Shown here piece after piece: positions 8,174-17,363 of a stretch of DNA of 64,000 nucleotides. Made by a program: the position numbers and the translations under genes. The notes beneath the pieces are model-generated. The model worked only from the letters and a program-made list of their open reading frames with translations, searched no databases and was not told where the DNA came from. The DNA is from Duganella radicis (lineage in GTDB: Bacteria > Pseudomonadota > Gammaproteobacteria > Burkholderiales > Burkholderiaceae_D), in contig NZ_WNKY01000007.1 in the NCBI RefSeq assembly GCF_009720825.1, positions 1 through 64,000 on the forward strand, read 5' to 3'. The first letter of the stretch is position 1; every line of letters begins with the position of its first letter.

Positions 8174-9514
8174 ATGAATACCACTGTTACCAACGCTCCT
8201 ATCGTCACCGACCTGCGCGTCGTGCCCGTGGCCGGCCAGGACAGCATGCTGCTGAACCTGAGCGGCGCGCACGGTCCCTGGTTCACCCGCAACATCGTCA
8301 TCCTGAAAGACAGCGCCGGCAACACCGGCCTGGGCGAAGTGCCGGGCGGCGAAAAAATCCGCCAGACCATCGAGGACGCGCGCGGCTTCATCATCGGCAA
8401 GACGCTGGGCGACTACAACGGCATCCTGAACCAGATGCGCCACGCCTTCGCCGACCGCGACGCCGGCGGCCGCGGCCTGCAAACCTTCGACCTGCGCACC
8501 ACCATCCACGCCGTCACCGCCGTCGAATCGGCGCTGCTGGACTTGCTGGGCCAGTTCATGAACGTGCCGGTGGCCGCCCTGCTGGGCGAAGGCATGCAGC
8601 GCAAGGCGGTGGAGATGCTGGGCTACCTGTTCTACGTCGGCGACCGCAACAAGACCGACCTGCCATACCGCGGCGAAGCGGACGCCGACAACGCCTGGTT
8701 CCGCCTGCGCAACGAGGAAGCGCTGACGCCGGAAGCCGTGGTACGCCTGTGCGAAGCGGCGCGCGAGCGCTATGGCTTCAACGACTTCAAGCTGAAAGGC
8801 GGCGTGCTGTCGGCCGACGAGGAAATGGAAGCCATCATCGCCATGCACGAGCGCTTCCCGGAAGCGCGCATCACGCTGGACCCGAACGGCGCCTGGTCGC
8901 TGGAAGAAGCCATCCGCGTCTGCAAGGACAAGCACGGCATCCTGGCCTACGCCGAAGATCCGTGCGGCGCCGAGAACGGTTTCTCCGGCCGCGAAGTGCT
9001 GGCCGAATTCCGCCGCGCCACCGGCCTGCCGACCGCCACCAACATGATCGCCACCGACTGGCGCCAGATGGCGCATTCGATCTCGCTGCAATCGGTCGAC
9101 ATTCCGCTGGCCGACCCGCACTTCTGGACCATGCAGGGTTCGGTGCGCGTGGCCCAGCTGTGCCAGATGTTCGGCCTGACCTGGGGTTCGCACTCCAACA
9201 ACCACTTCGATATTTCGCTGGCCATGTTCACCCACGTCGGCGCCGCCGCGCCGGGCAAGGTCACCGCCATCGACACCCACTGGATCTGGCAGGACGGCCA
9301 GCGCCTGACCAGGGAGCCGCTGAAGATCGAAGGCGGCCTGGTGCACATTCCGGCCAAGCCGGGCCTGGGCATCGAGATCGATGAGGCGGAACTGGAAAAA
9401 GCCCACCAGGCCTACAAGAACATGGGCCTGGGCGCGCGCGACGATGCCGCCGCCATGCAGTTCCTGGTGCCGGGCTGGAAGTTCGACAACAAGCGCCCTT
9501 GCCTGGTGCGTTAA
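8174..9514 (+). CDS. gudD: Glucarate dehydratase
   Basis: The 446-residue enolase-superfamily enzyme (same length as E. coli GudD) converts D-glucarate to 5-keto-4-deoxyglucarate in the cytoplasm. The KxK base motif is FKLKGG (Lys206/Lys208), the first metal ligand sits in TLDPNGAW (near 236), later ligands lie in AEDPCG and TNMIATDW, and the catalytic His is in SHSNNHFD (near 340). It follows gudP directly and overlaps the convergent LysR gene by 4 bp at its stop. The enzymes for the next steps are not in the window. Confidence 0.95.
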   Translation: MNTTVTNAPIVTDLRVVPVAGQDSMLLNLSGAHGPWFTRNIVILKDSAGNTGLGEVPGGEKIRQTIEDARGFIIGKTLGDYNGILNQMRHAFADRDAGGRGLQTFDLRTTIHAVTAVESALLDLLGQFMNVPVAALLGEGMQRKAVEMLGYLFYVGDRNKTDLPYRGEADADNAWFRLRNEEALTPEAVVRLCEAARERYGFNDFKLKGGVLSADEEMEAIIAMHERFPEARITLDPNGAWSLEEAIRVCKDKHGILAYAEDPCGAENGFSGREVLAEFRRATGLPTATNMIATDWRQMAHSISLQSVDIPLADPHFWTMQGSVRVAQLCQMFGLTWGSHSNNHFDISLAMFTHVGAAAPGKVTAIDTHWIWQDGQRLTREPLKIEGGLVHIPAKPGLGIEIDEAELEKAHQAYKNMGLGARDDAAAMQFLVPGWKFDNKRPCLVR

Positions 9515-10398
9515 GCCTGGTCCTGGAAAGTCGGCAGGATGTCGCGGATGAAGAGTTGCAGGATCGGGTTCTCGTTATCCCGCCGGTAGGCGCACACGGT
9601 GCTGACCGGCTCGGTCTCCATGCGGCGCAGCACCACGCCGTCGAATTGCAGGCGCGCGCAGGCTTCCGACACCAGCGCCGCGCCGATGCCGGCGCTGACC
9701 AGCGCCAGCATGGTATGCACCTGGCCGATGTGCTCGACCACATCCGGCGCCACCCCGGCCTGCTCGAAGCGGGCCGTCAGCATTTGGTAGAACGGCCGCG
9801 CCTCGTACGGCGAATACATGATGAAGGGACGGCGGTGCAGGCAGGCCATGGTGGGCTGCTGCGGCCAGCTGTCGGCCTCGTCGGCCGGAATCGCCAGCAG
9901 CATGCCCTCGGTGCGGATCGGCAGGCTGACCAGCTCGCCATGCAGCGAGGCCGGCCGCATCAGGCCGATGTCGAGCTGGCCGGCGTCCAGCGCTTCCACC
10001 TGCGCCACACTCACCAGTTCCTTCAAGGTCAGCGCCAGTCCCGGCGTGCGCTCGCGCAGGCGGCGCACCACTTCCGGCAGCAGGGTGTAGCCGGAGGCCG
10101 AGGTGAAACCGATGGCCAGGCTGCCCTGTTCGCCGCGCGCCACCCGGCGCGCCATCAGCGCCGCCTCTTCCGACATGCGCAGGATGCGCGCCGCTTCCGG
10201 CAGGAAGGCCTTGCCGGCCGCCGTCAGCCGCACGATGCGGCTGCTGCGGTCCAGCAGCTGCGCGCCGACGCTGTGTTCCAGCAGTTGAATCTGCCGGCTG
10301 AGCGGCGGCTGCGTCATGTTCAGCCGTTCGGCCGCGCGGCTGAAATGCAGCTCCTCGGCGACCGCGACAAAACAGCGCAGCTGGCTCAGCTCAAACAT
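9511..10398 (-). CDS. LysR-family transcriptional regulator
   Basis: The 295-residue regulator has an N-terminal winged helix ([20 protein letters not shown], residues ~19-38) and a LysR substrate-binding domain. Its ATG lies inside the end of the OsmC-YcaO gene (ATGTTTGA: start at 10398, upstream stop at 10393-10391) with no clear ribosome site. It is therefore probably translated by coupling to that gene. Its 3' end overlaps gudD convergently by 4 bp. A role in controlling the gud operon is suggested by position only; control of the osmC-ycaO operon is equally possible. Confidence 0.9.
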   Translation of the reverse strand: MFELSQLRCFVAVAEELHFSRAAERLNMTQPPLSRQIQLLEHSVGAQLLDRSSRIVRLTAAGKAFLPEAARILRMSEEAALMARRVARGEQGSLAIGFTSASGYTLLPEVVRRLRERTPGLALTLKELVSVAQVEALDAGQLDIGLMRPASLHGELVSLPIRTEGMLLAIPADEADSWPQQPTMACLHRRPFIMYSPYEARPFYQMLTARFEQAGVAPDVVEHIGQVHTMLALVSAGIGAALVSEACARLQFDGVVLRRMETEPVSTVCAYRRDNENPILQLFIRDILPTFQDQA

Positions 10399-12592
10399 GG
10401 CCCGCAGCTTTGGCGCGCGCGGCGTGCAGCTTCTTGTAGCTGTCCAGCAGGCGCTGGTGGCGGTCCAGGCCTTCCAGCCGCATGCTGGTCGGGGTCAGGC
10501 CGTGGAAGCGCACGCTGCCGTCCACCGAGCCCAGCACCGCGTCCATGCGGGCGTCGCCGAACATGCGGCGGAAGTTGACCACGTAGTCGTCCAGTTCCAT
10601 CTCGTCGTCCAGCACCACTTCCAGCACCACGTTCAGGGCCTGGTAGAACAGGCCGCGCTCGACGGTGTTGTCGTTGTATTGCAGGAAGGCGCCCACCAGC
10701 TCGTGCGCTTCCTCGAACTGCCGCAAGGCCAGGTTGATCAGCAGGCGCAGTTCCAGCACGGTCAACTGGCCCCATTCGGTGTTCTCGTCGAACTCGATGC
10801 CGATCAGGGTGGCGATGTCGCCGTACTCGTCCAGCTCGTTGTTTTCCAGACGCTCCAGCAGCGCTTCCAGCTGCTCGTCGTTGAGACGGTGCAGGTTCAG
10901 CACGTCTGCGCGGAACAGCAGCGACTTGTTGGTGTTATCCCAGATCAGGTCTTCCACTGGATAGACTTCCGAGTAGCCCGGCACCAGGATGCGGCAGGCG
11001 GTCGCGCCCAGCTGGTCGTAGACCGCCGTGTAGACTTCCTTGCCCATTGCTTCAAGGATGGCCAGCAGGGTGGCGGCTTCGTCCGCGTTGGAGTTCTCGC
11101 CGTGGCCGGAGAAATCCCACTCGACGAAATCGTAATCGGCCCTGGCGCTGAAGAAGCGCCACGACACCACGCCGCTGGAATCGATGAAGTGCTCGACGAA
11201 GTTGTACGGCTCGGTCACGGCTTCGCTGGCGAAGGTCGGACGCGGCAGATCGTTCAGGCCCTCGAAGCTGCGGCCCTGCATCAGTTCGGTCAGGCTGCGC
11301 TCCAGCGCCACTTCCAGGCTCGGGTGCGCGCCGAACGAGGCGAACACGCCGCCGGTGCGCGGGTTCATCAGGGTCACGCACATCACCGGATACTGGCCGC
11401 CCAGCGAGGCGTCCTTCACCAGCACCGGGAAGCCCTGCTCTTCCAGCCCCTTGATGCCGGCCACGATGCCGGGATACTTGGCCAGCACTGCCTGCGGCAC
11501 GTCCGGCAGCGCGATTTCGCCTTCGAGGATTTCGCGCTTGACGGCGCGTTCGAAAATCTCCGACAGGCACTGCACCTGCGCCTCGGCCAGCGTGTTACCG
11601 GCGCTCATGCCGTTGCTGGCGTACAGGTTCTCGATCAGGTTGGATGGGAAGTACACCGTCTGGCCATCCGACTGGCGCGTGAACGGCAGCGAGCAGATGC
11701 CGCGCGCCACGTTGCCGGAGTTGGTGTCGATCAGGTGCGAGCCGCGCAGCTCGCCATCGGGATCGTAGACTGCCAGCGTGTATTCGTCGAGGATCTCCGG
11801 CGGCAGCTTGTCCTTGCGGCCCGGCTTGAACCAGCGCTCGTCCGGATAGTGCACGAAGGCGGCGTTGGCGATGTCCTCGCCCCAGTAGGCGCCGGCGTAG
11901 AAGTGGTTGTTGCTGATGCGCTCGATGTACTCGCCCAGCGCCGAGGCCAGCGCGCTTTCCTTGGTCGCGCCCTTGCCGTTGGTGAAGCACATCGGCGAGT
12001 GGGCGTCGCGGATGTGCAGCGACCACACGTTCGGCACGATATTGCGCCACGAGGCGATTTCAATCTTGATGCCGATCTCGGCCAGCAGGCCGGACATATT
12101 GGCGATGGTCTGCTCCAGCGGCAGGTCCTTGCCGAGGATGTAGGTGCTGGTGTCGGCCTCCGGCTGGACGGTCAGCAGGGCCTGGGCGTCGGCGTCCAGG
12201 TTGGCCACTTCCTCGATGATGAAGTCCGGGCCTTCCTGCACCACCTTCTTCACGGTGCAGCGGTCGATCGAACGCAGGATGCCCTGGCGGTCCTTGTCGG
12301 AGATATCTTCCGGCAGCTCGACCTGGATCTTGAAGATCTGCTTGTAGCGGTTTTCCGGGTCGACGATGTTGTTTTGCGACAGGCGGATGTTCTCGGTCGG
12401 GATATTGCGGGTGTTGCAGTACAACTTCACGAAGTAGGCTGCGCACAGGGCCGACGAGGCCAGGAAGTAATCGAAGGGGCCCGGCGCCGAGCCGTCGCCC
12501 TTGTAGCGGATGGGCTGGTCGGCAATCACCGTGAAGTCGTCGAACTTGGCTTCAAGACGGAGTTTATCGAGGAAGTTGACCTTAATTTCCAT
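10391..12592 (-). CDS. OsmC domain/YcaO domain fusion protein
   Basis: The 733-residue protein has an N-terminal OsmC-like domain (residues ~1-145, with FDYFLASSALCAAYFVK), a central YcaO ATP-binding domain (~150-560, with TNGKGATKESALASALGEY) and an acidic C-terminal helical region. This is the known OsmC/YcaO fusion type. The YcaO fold uses ATP to activate amide backbones, and E. coli YcaO (no OsmC domain) is linked to ribosomal protein S12 methylthiolation. No azoline precursor peptide or dehydrogenase is nearby, so a RiPP role is unlikely. It shares an operon with the LysR gene. The biochemical function of the fusion is unclear. Confidence 0.92.
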   Translation of the reverse strand: MEIKVNFLDKLRLEAKFDDFTVIADQPIRYKGDGSAPGPFDYFLASSALCAAYFVKLYCNTRNIPTENIRLSQNNIVDPENRYKQIFKIQVELPEDISDKDRQGILRSIDRCTVKKVVQEGPDFIIEEVANLDADAQALLTVQPEADTSTYILGKDLPLEQTIANMSGLLAEIGIKIEIASWRNIVPNVWSLHIRDAHSPMCFTNGKGATKESALASALGEYIERISNNHFYAGAYWGEDIANAAFVHYPDERWFKPGRKDKLPPEILDEYTLAVYDPDGELRGSHLIDTNSGNVARGICSLPFTRQSDGQTVYFPSNLIENLYASNGMSAGNTLAEAQVQCLSEIFERAVKREILEGEIALPDVPQAVLAKYPGIVAGIKGLEEQGFPVLVKDASLGGQYPVMCVTLMNPRTGGVFASFGAHPSLEVALERSLTELMQGRSFEGLNDLPRPTFASEAVTEPYNFVEHFIDSSGVVSWRFFSARADYDFVEWDFSGHGENSNADEAATLLAILEAMGKEVYTAVYDQLGATACRILVPGYSEVYPVEDLIWDNTNKSLLFRADVLNLHRLNDEQLEALLERLENNELDEYGDIATLIGIEFDENTEWGQLTVLELRLLINLALRQFEEAHELVGAFLQYNDNTVERGLFYQALNVVLEVVLDDEMELDDYVVNFRRMFGDARMDAVLGSVDGSVRFHGLTPTSMRLEGLDRHQRLLDSYKKLHAARAKAAGHV

Positions 12593-12789
12593 GGGGAGCT
12601 GCTAATTCTTTAAAAATCAATGGGTTAGGAGTTTAACACAGTTCCCCTCTCGGCGCCTCCCGCGCAACGCCGGCGAGTTATGAAATTCAACAAACTGCTT
12701 GATGATTCTCGCGAACATGTACTGCCGGGGCGCGACTTGCGCAATAATGCCAGCCGCATCCCTTATATCTGAGATAGACGAGACATTAC

Positions 12790-14466
12790 ATGACGGCTTT
12801 TTCTACACTTGATACGATTGTTTTCCTGGTGTACTTCGTGCTGGTTGCCGGTTACGGCATCTGGGTTTACAAACGGCGCCAGGGCACGTCCGGCCTGGCT
12901 TCGCACGACTACTTCCTGGCCGAAGGCTCACTGACCTGGTGGGCCATTGGCGCCTCCCTGATCGCTTCCAACATCTCGGCCGAGCAGTTCATCGGCATGA
13001 GCGGTTCCGGCTACCGCATCGGCATGGCGATCGCCGTGTACGAGCTGATGGCCGCCGCCACGCTGGTGATTGTGGCCGTGTTCTTCATGCCGGTGTACCT
13101 GAAACACCACATCTACACCATGCCGCAGTTCCTGGAGCAGCGCTACGGCAAGGCCGTGGCCACCACCATGGCGCTGTTCTGGCTGGGCCTGTACGTGGTG
13201 GTCAACCTGACCTCCATCCTGTACCTGGGCGCGCTGGCCATCAGCAGCCTGTCGGGCATCGCCCTGCTGCCTTGCATGCTGTTCCTGGCGATCTTCGCCG
13301 CCATCATCACCCTGGGCGGCATGAAGGTGATCGGCTATACCGACGTGGTGCAGGTGACCTGCCTGGTGGTCGGCGGCCTGGTCACCACCTGGCTGGCGCT
13401 GGACCTGGTGGCCGCGCTGGCCAAGGGCCACGGCGCGCTGCAAGGCCTGACCGAGCTGTACTCCAGCACCCGCGGCCACTTCGACATGGTGCTGGCGCGC
13501 GACAACCAGAACTACATGGACCTGCCCGGCCTGTCCATCCTGCTGGGTGGCATGTGGATCGTCAACCTGAACTACTGGGGCTGCAACCAGTACATCACCC
13601 AGCGCGCGCTGGGCGCCGACCTGCCGACCGCGCGCAAGGGCCTGCTGTTCGCCGCCTTCCTGAAACTGCTGATGCCGGTGATCGTGGTGCTGCCAGGTAT
13701 CGCCGCGTTCGCGCTGGACCGTTCCGGCGCGCTGGGCGACGCCATGCGTCAGGGCGGCGAGCTGAATCCGGACCGCGCCTACCCTATCCTGCTGGGTCTG
13801 CTGCCATCGGGCCTGAAAGGCGTGGCGTTCGCGGCCCTGACCGCCGCCGTGGTGGCCTCGCTGGCCGGCAAGGCGAATAGTATCGCCACCATCTTCACGC
13901 TGGACCTGTACAAGAAACGCTTCAACCAGGGCGCCAGCGAGCAGCGCATGGTGTGGATCGGGCGCCTGACCGTGGTGGCGTCCATGCTGCTGGCGGTGCT
14001 GATCGCCCCGCTGCTGGGCATCGACAAGCAAGGCGGCTTCCAGTACATCCAGGAATACACCGGCTTTGTTTCGCCGGGCATCCTGGCCATGTTCCTGATG
14101 GGCTTCTTCTGGAAGAAAACCACCTCGGGCGCGGCCATGTTCGCCACCATCGGCGGCCTGGTCGGTTCCATCATCCTGAAATTCCTGCCGACCATGACCG
14201 ACCTGTCGTTCCTGGTGCCGATCGGCTTTGCCAAGGCCAACGCCGCCGGCGTGGCGGAAATTCCATTCCTGGACCGCATGTTCATCGTGTTCTTCGTGGT
14301 GGTGGCCGGCATGGTGCTGATCAGCAAACTGGCCGAGCAACGCGGCCACAAGGAAGACAAAGGCCTGGAAATCGACACCGCCCTGTTCCGCGTCAGCCCA
14401 GGCTTCGCCTTCGGCACTGCGGTGATCGGCGTGGTGCTGGTGGCAGTCTACGCACTGTGGTGGTAA
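12790..14466 (+). CDS. Sodium/sugar symporter, SGLT (SLC5) family
   Basis: The 558-residue inner-membrane transporter is close to Vibrio vSGLT. It shares GASLIASNISAEQFIGMSG in helix 1-2, VNLTSILYLG, and NLNYWGCNQYITQR with downstream VVLPGIAAF. These segments form the sodium site and galactose pocket in vSGLT. It is likely a Na+-coupled importer of galactose or glucose. It stands alone, divergent from the OsmC-YcaO gene, and is followed by a strong terminator. The window's several galactosidases would supply its substrate. The exact sugar is inferred. Confidence 0.9.
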   Translation: MTAFSTLDTIVFLVYFVLVAGYGIWVYKRRQGTSGLASHDYFLAEGSLTWWAIGASLIASNISAEQFIGMSGSGYRIGMAIAVYELMAAATLVIVAVFFMPVYLKHHIYTMPQFLEQRYGKAVATTMALFWLGLYVVVNLTSILYLGALAISSLSGIALLPCMLFLAIFAAIITLGGMKVIGYTDVVQVTCLVVGGLVTTWLALDLVAALAKGHGALQGLTELYSSTRGHFDMVLARDNQNYMDLPGLSILLGGMWIVNLNYWGCNQYITQRALGADLPTARKGLLFAAFLKLLMPVIVVLPGIAAFALDRSGALGDAMRQGGELNPDRAYPILLGLLPSGLKGVAFAALTAAVVASLAGKANSIATIFTLDLYKKRFNQGASEQRMVWIGRLTVVASMLLAVLIAPLLGIDKQGGFQYIQEYTGFVSPGILAMFLMGFFWKKTTSGAAMFATIGGLVGSIILKFLPTMTDLSFLVPIGFAKANAAGVAEIPFLDRMFIVFFVVVAGMVLISKLAEQRGHKEDKGLEIDTALFRVSPGFAFGTAVIGVVLVAVYALWW

Positions 14467-14480
14467 CCGCACTCTCCTGA

Positions 14481-14508
14481 AAAACTCGCCTCCGGGCGAG
14501 TTTTTTTT
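14481..14508 (+). terminator. Rho-independent terminator after the SGLT gene
   Basis: AAAACTCGCC-TCCG-GGCGAGTTTT forms a 10-bp stem with a TCCG tetraloop followed by a run of Ts, starting 15 bp after the symporter stop codon. The A/T ends make it potentially bidirectional. Confidence 0.93.
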
Positions 14509-14599
14509 CGTCTGAAAAATGCCAAAGTGACAATTGGTGAGTCTTTTTGCAAGGATCTCCACGTATGGTTGGGGATCCTGTTCAGCAAGAAAGACATCC

Positions 14600-14893
14600 A
14601 TGCCAACACCGATACCGCAATGGGCCCAGGCCGTATGCGACATCCTCTCCCCCTGGGCCACGGACCCGCCCCCGCTGCATCAGCGCATCGCGGACGGCAC
14701 GGTGAAAGCGGCCGACAGCTTGCAGTATGTTCTCGGGATCAGTCCGACAGAACTGGGCGCGCAAGCAGAAAAGCTCAACAAGGTGATCGACGATTTCAGC
14801 GGCCAGGCCGATAAAAGCTATGTCAGTGTGCTTGAACTGCAAGCGTGCAAGACCATCGGCGACCTGATGAACCTGATCTTTTCCCGACTGTGA
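14600..14893 (+). CDS. Small unrecognised protein
   Basis: A 97-residue, probably cytoplasmic protein that I do not recognise. The ATG at 14600 is preceded by AAGAAAGA, and an upstream in-frame start at 14534 would add an unlikely basic leader. It is helical, with no signal peptide or membrane segment. The C-terminal stretch VSVLELQACKTIGDLMNLI loosely resembles the last helices of acyl-carrier-like domains, but I see no DSL phosphopantetheine motif. It ends 6 bp before the next gene, so the two are probably cotranscribed. Confidence 0.6.
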   Translation: MPTPIPQWAQAVCDILSPWATDPPPLHQRIADGTVKAADSLQYVLGISPTELGAQAEKLNKVIDDFSGQADKSYVSVLELQACKTIGDLMNLIFSRL

Positions 14894-14899
14894 GCCACC

Positions 14900-15880
14900 A
14901 TGAAAACGCCACTGCTATTGTTGCTGGCCTGCGGCATCGCCCAGGCCGAGGACTGCAAGTCGATCAAGGACGATGCGGCGCGTCTCAAGTGCTGGGATGC
15001 CCAGGCCTCGGAACCCGGGAAGCCGGCCTTCCGCGATCCCAAGGAATTCCCGTTTGGCGATAACACCGGCCCGCTCAAGGAACCGCCGTCGGCCCCGGGA
15101 TTCATCGTGCGCGACAAAATGAGCGGGCCTTACGAGGACGGCAAGGCGGTCAGCCTGTCGCTCACCACCTCGAACGACGACCGTATTCTGAAGACCAATG
15201 CCGCTGTCATGTATAACCTCGGCAATGAGGTGTTCAGCCGGGACTGGCAGCGCAAAGGCTGGTCCACCTGGATAGGCGTTCAGTGGACGAAGGACGCCAA
15301 CCGCAAGAAACCGGTCGATGGAAGGCTGGCGCGCCTTGCCGCCCTCGGCCTCGCCGGCACCGACATTCCGGTACAAACCATGGTCGCGCTGGAGTTTTCA
15401 CAAGATAACGTCGCCAAGTCCAAGACCTTCGGCCTCCGTCCCGAGTTCACGCCCGTCATCTTGAACGTGACTGAAAAAGGCACGCCATATTCCGAAGCAG
15501 GCGCCTACAGCGTCTACCTCAAGTTTGGCGCACAGATCGACCAGGTACGGCAAACCAGGGCCAATCAGGAAGTCAGCGGCGGCGCTGGCGGCCTGAACCT
15601 CAAGACCAGCCTGAACTACTACCCGGGCGGCGAACTGGCCAGGCTGCGCCTGTTCCTGGATGCGGTGCGAGCCCGGGACCTCTACGCCGCAAGCGAAATC
15701 GGCAAGCGCTCGTCGACCTACTACGACTTCGGCGCCGAATGGCTGTTCACCCGGCCGGACCAGAAGGCCGGCGCCGTGGCGCCGACGCTGGGCCTGCACC
15801 GCACGATCGGTGACAACTTCCTGACCGGCACCGCACGCAGCGTGCAAACCGTGGTGTCCTTCGGGCTCAAGATCAACTGA
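14900..15880 (+). CDS. Unrecognised exported protein, probable outer-membrane barrel
   Basis: The 326-residue protein has an 18-residue signal peptide. A short CKSIKDDAARLKCWDAQ element follows; paired-Cys elements of this type occur at the mature N-terminus of several exported proteins, for example phospholipase A. The rest alternates polar and apolar residues (LNLKTSLNYYPG, YYDFGAEWLF, VQTVVSFGLKIN), as in outer-membrane barrels or surface beta proteins. It sits 6 bp after the small unrecognised gene and converges on the MFS gene 9 bp further. I cannot name a function. Confidence 0.65.
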   Translation: MKTPLLLLLACGIAQAEDCKSIKDDAARLKCWDAQASEPGKPAFRDPKEFPFGDNTGPLKEPPSAPGFIVRDKMSGPYEDGKAVSLSLTTSNDDRILKTNAAVMYNLGNEVFSRDWQRKGWSTWIGVQWTKDANRKKPVDGRLARLAALGLAGTDIPVQTMVALEFSQDNVAKSKTFGLRPEFTPVILNVTEKGTPYSEAGAYSVYLKFGAQIDQVRQTRANQEVSGGAGGLNLKTSLNYYPGGELARLRLFLDAVRARDLYAASEIGKRSSTYYDFGAEWLFTRPDQKAGAVAPTLGLHRTIGDNFLTGTARSVQTVVSFGLKIN

Positions 15881-15889
15881 TGCCGCCGC

Positions 15890-17194
15890 TCAGTGATCGG
15901 TATGCAGGTAGGACGGCGTCTTCGGCAGGCGCAGGCTGACCAGGAAGGCGATCGCCATCATCACCGTCACGTAGACATAGAACCAGCTCTCGTGCCCCAG
16001 GTTCTTGAACGACAGTCCGACGAACTCCGCCGAACCGCCGAAAATGGCGTTGGAAATCGCGTACGACAGGCCCACGCCCAAGGCCCGCACCTCAGGCGGG
16101 AACATCTCCGCTTTCACCAGGCCGCTGATGGAGGTGTACAGGCTGACGATGGCCAGCGCCACGGTAATCAGGACGAAGGCCAGCAGCGGGCTGGTGTTGC
16201 CATGCAGGATGGCCAGGATGGGATAGGTCGCCAGCGCGCCCAGGGCGCCGAACAGCATCATCGAATGGCGGCGGCCGATGCGGTCGGCCAGCATGCCGAA
16301 CAGCGGCTGCATGCACATGTACAGGAACAGGCAACCGGTCATCACCACGCTGGCGGTCTTGGCCGGCATGCCGGCCGTGTTGACCAGGTATTTCTGCATG
16401 TAGGTGGTGAAGGTGTAGAAGATCAGCGAGCCGCCGGCGGTATAGCCCAGCACGGTGAGGAAGGCGGGGCGATGGTGCTTGAACAGGTTGGCCAGCGTGC
16501 CGGCGCCCTCGCTGTTGCGGTCCTCGGCCTTGATGGTTTCATGCAGCGTGCGGCGCAGCATCAGCGACACCAGCGCGGCCACCGCGCCCACCGCGAACGG
16601 CACGCGCCAGCCCCAGGCCTTGAGTTCGGCCGTGCTCAGGAACTGCTCCAGGATCACGATCGTCAGCACCGCCAGCAACTGGCCGCCGATCAGGGTCACG
16701 TACTGGAACGAGGAAAAGAAGCCGCGCTGGCCGCGCAGCGCCACTTCGCTCATGTAGGTGGCGGTGGTGCCATACTCGCCGCCCACCGACAGGCCCTGGA
16801 ACATGCGGATGATCAGCAGCAGGACGGGCGCGGCCACGCCGATGCTGGCGTAGGTCGGCAACACCGCGATGGCCAGCGAGCCGCCGCACATCATCAGCAC
16901 CGAGACCAGCATCGATTTCTTGCGGCCGACGCGGTCGGCCAGGCGGCCGAACATCCAGCCGCCGATCGGCCGCATCAGAAAGCCGACCGCGAACACGGCG
17001 GCCGATTTCAGGAACTCCGCCGTCGCGTTCCCGCTCGGGAAGAACTGGCTGGCGAAATAAATGGAAGCGAAGGAATAAACGTAGAAGTCAAACCACTCCA
17101 CCAGATTGCCGGACGAGGCGCTGATGATGGCGAAAACGCGCTTGCGGCGTTCCTCGGCGGTGTATTGCGGTTGTGGCGGCTCTTGCATGTTCAT
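15890..17194 (-). CDS. MFS dicarboxylate/alpha-ketoglutarate-type permease
   Basis: The 434-residue twelve-helix transporter belongs to the metabolite:H+ symporter branch (KgtP/ProP type). It has [12 protein letters not shown] in helix 1, [16 protein letters not shown] after helix 2 and the GLSVGGEYG motif. AGGAG lies 6 nt upstream of the ATG. The gene is divergent from a DctS/DctR-like sensor-regulator pair, with a perfect inverted repeat between them. This arrangement argues for uptake of a C4/C5 dicarboxylate under control of that pair. The precise acid is inferred, not shown. Confidence 0.9.
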   Translation of the reverse strand: MNMQEPPQPQYTAEERRKRVFAIISASSGNLVEWFDFYVYSFASIYFASQFFPSGNATAEFLKSAAVFAVGFLMRPIGGWMFGRLADRVGRKKSMLVSVLMMCGGSLAIAVLPTYASIGVAAPVLLLIIRMFQGLSVGGEYGTTATYMSEVALRGQRGFFSSFQYVTLIGGQLLAVLTIVILEQFLSTAELKAWGWRVPFAVGAVAALVSLMLRRTLHETIKAEDRNSEGAGTLANLFKHHRPAFLTVLGYTAGGSLIFYTFTTYMQKYLVNTAGMPAKTASVVMTGCLFLYMCMQPLFGMLADRIGRRHSMMLFGALGALATYPILAILHGNTSPLLAFVLITVALAIVSLYTSISGLVKAEMFPPEVRALGVGLSYAISNAIFGGSAEFVGLSFKNLGHESWFYVYVTVMMAIAFLVSLRLPKTPSYLHTDH

Positions 17195-17280
17195 GCTGTT
17201 CTCCTGAAATATTATTCTTGAATGGGTATGGGATCAGCATCGCATATCGGCGGCGCGGCGGCATCCGCAACTCTGGCGCG

Positions 17281-17308
17281 GCGTTCTCCGTAAAACTACG
17301 GAGAACGC
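17281..17308. promoter_or_regulatory. Perfect 12-bp inverted repeat between permease and sensor kinase
   Basis: GCGTTCTCCGTA-AAAC-TACGGAGAACGC has two perfect 12-bp arms separated by 4 bp. It lies 86 bp upstream of the permease start and 55 bp upstream of the kinase start. Length and symmetry fit the operator of a dimeric LuxR/FixJ-type regulator, most likely the regulator at 19490-20089. Confidence 0.75.
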
Positions 17309-17363
17309 CCACATCCGCCAGCACAGCTGTTATTGTTTCTTTATTTGGTTCCCGGAGTATCCC

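Noticed and set aside
10316..12613. 765-codon plus-strand frame
   Set aside because: Antisense to OsmC-YcaO with biased composition and no domain motif.
12928..14661. 577-codon minus-strand frame
   Set aside because: Antisense to the SGLT symporter; rich in His/Gln/Arg with no hydrophobic pattern or motif.
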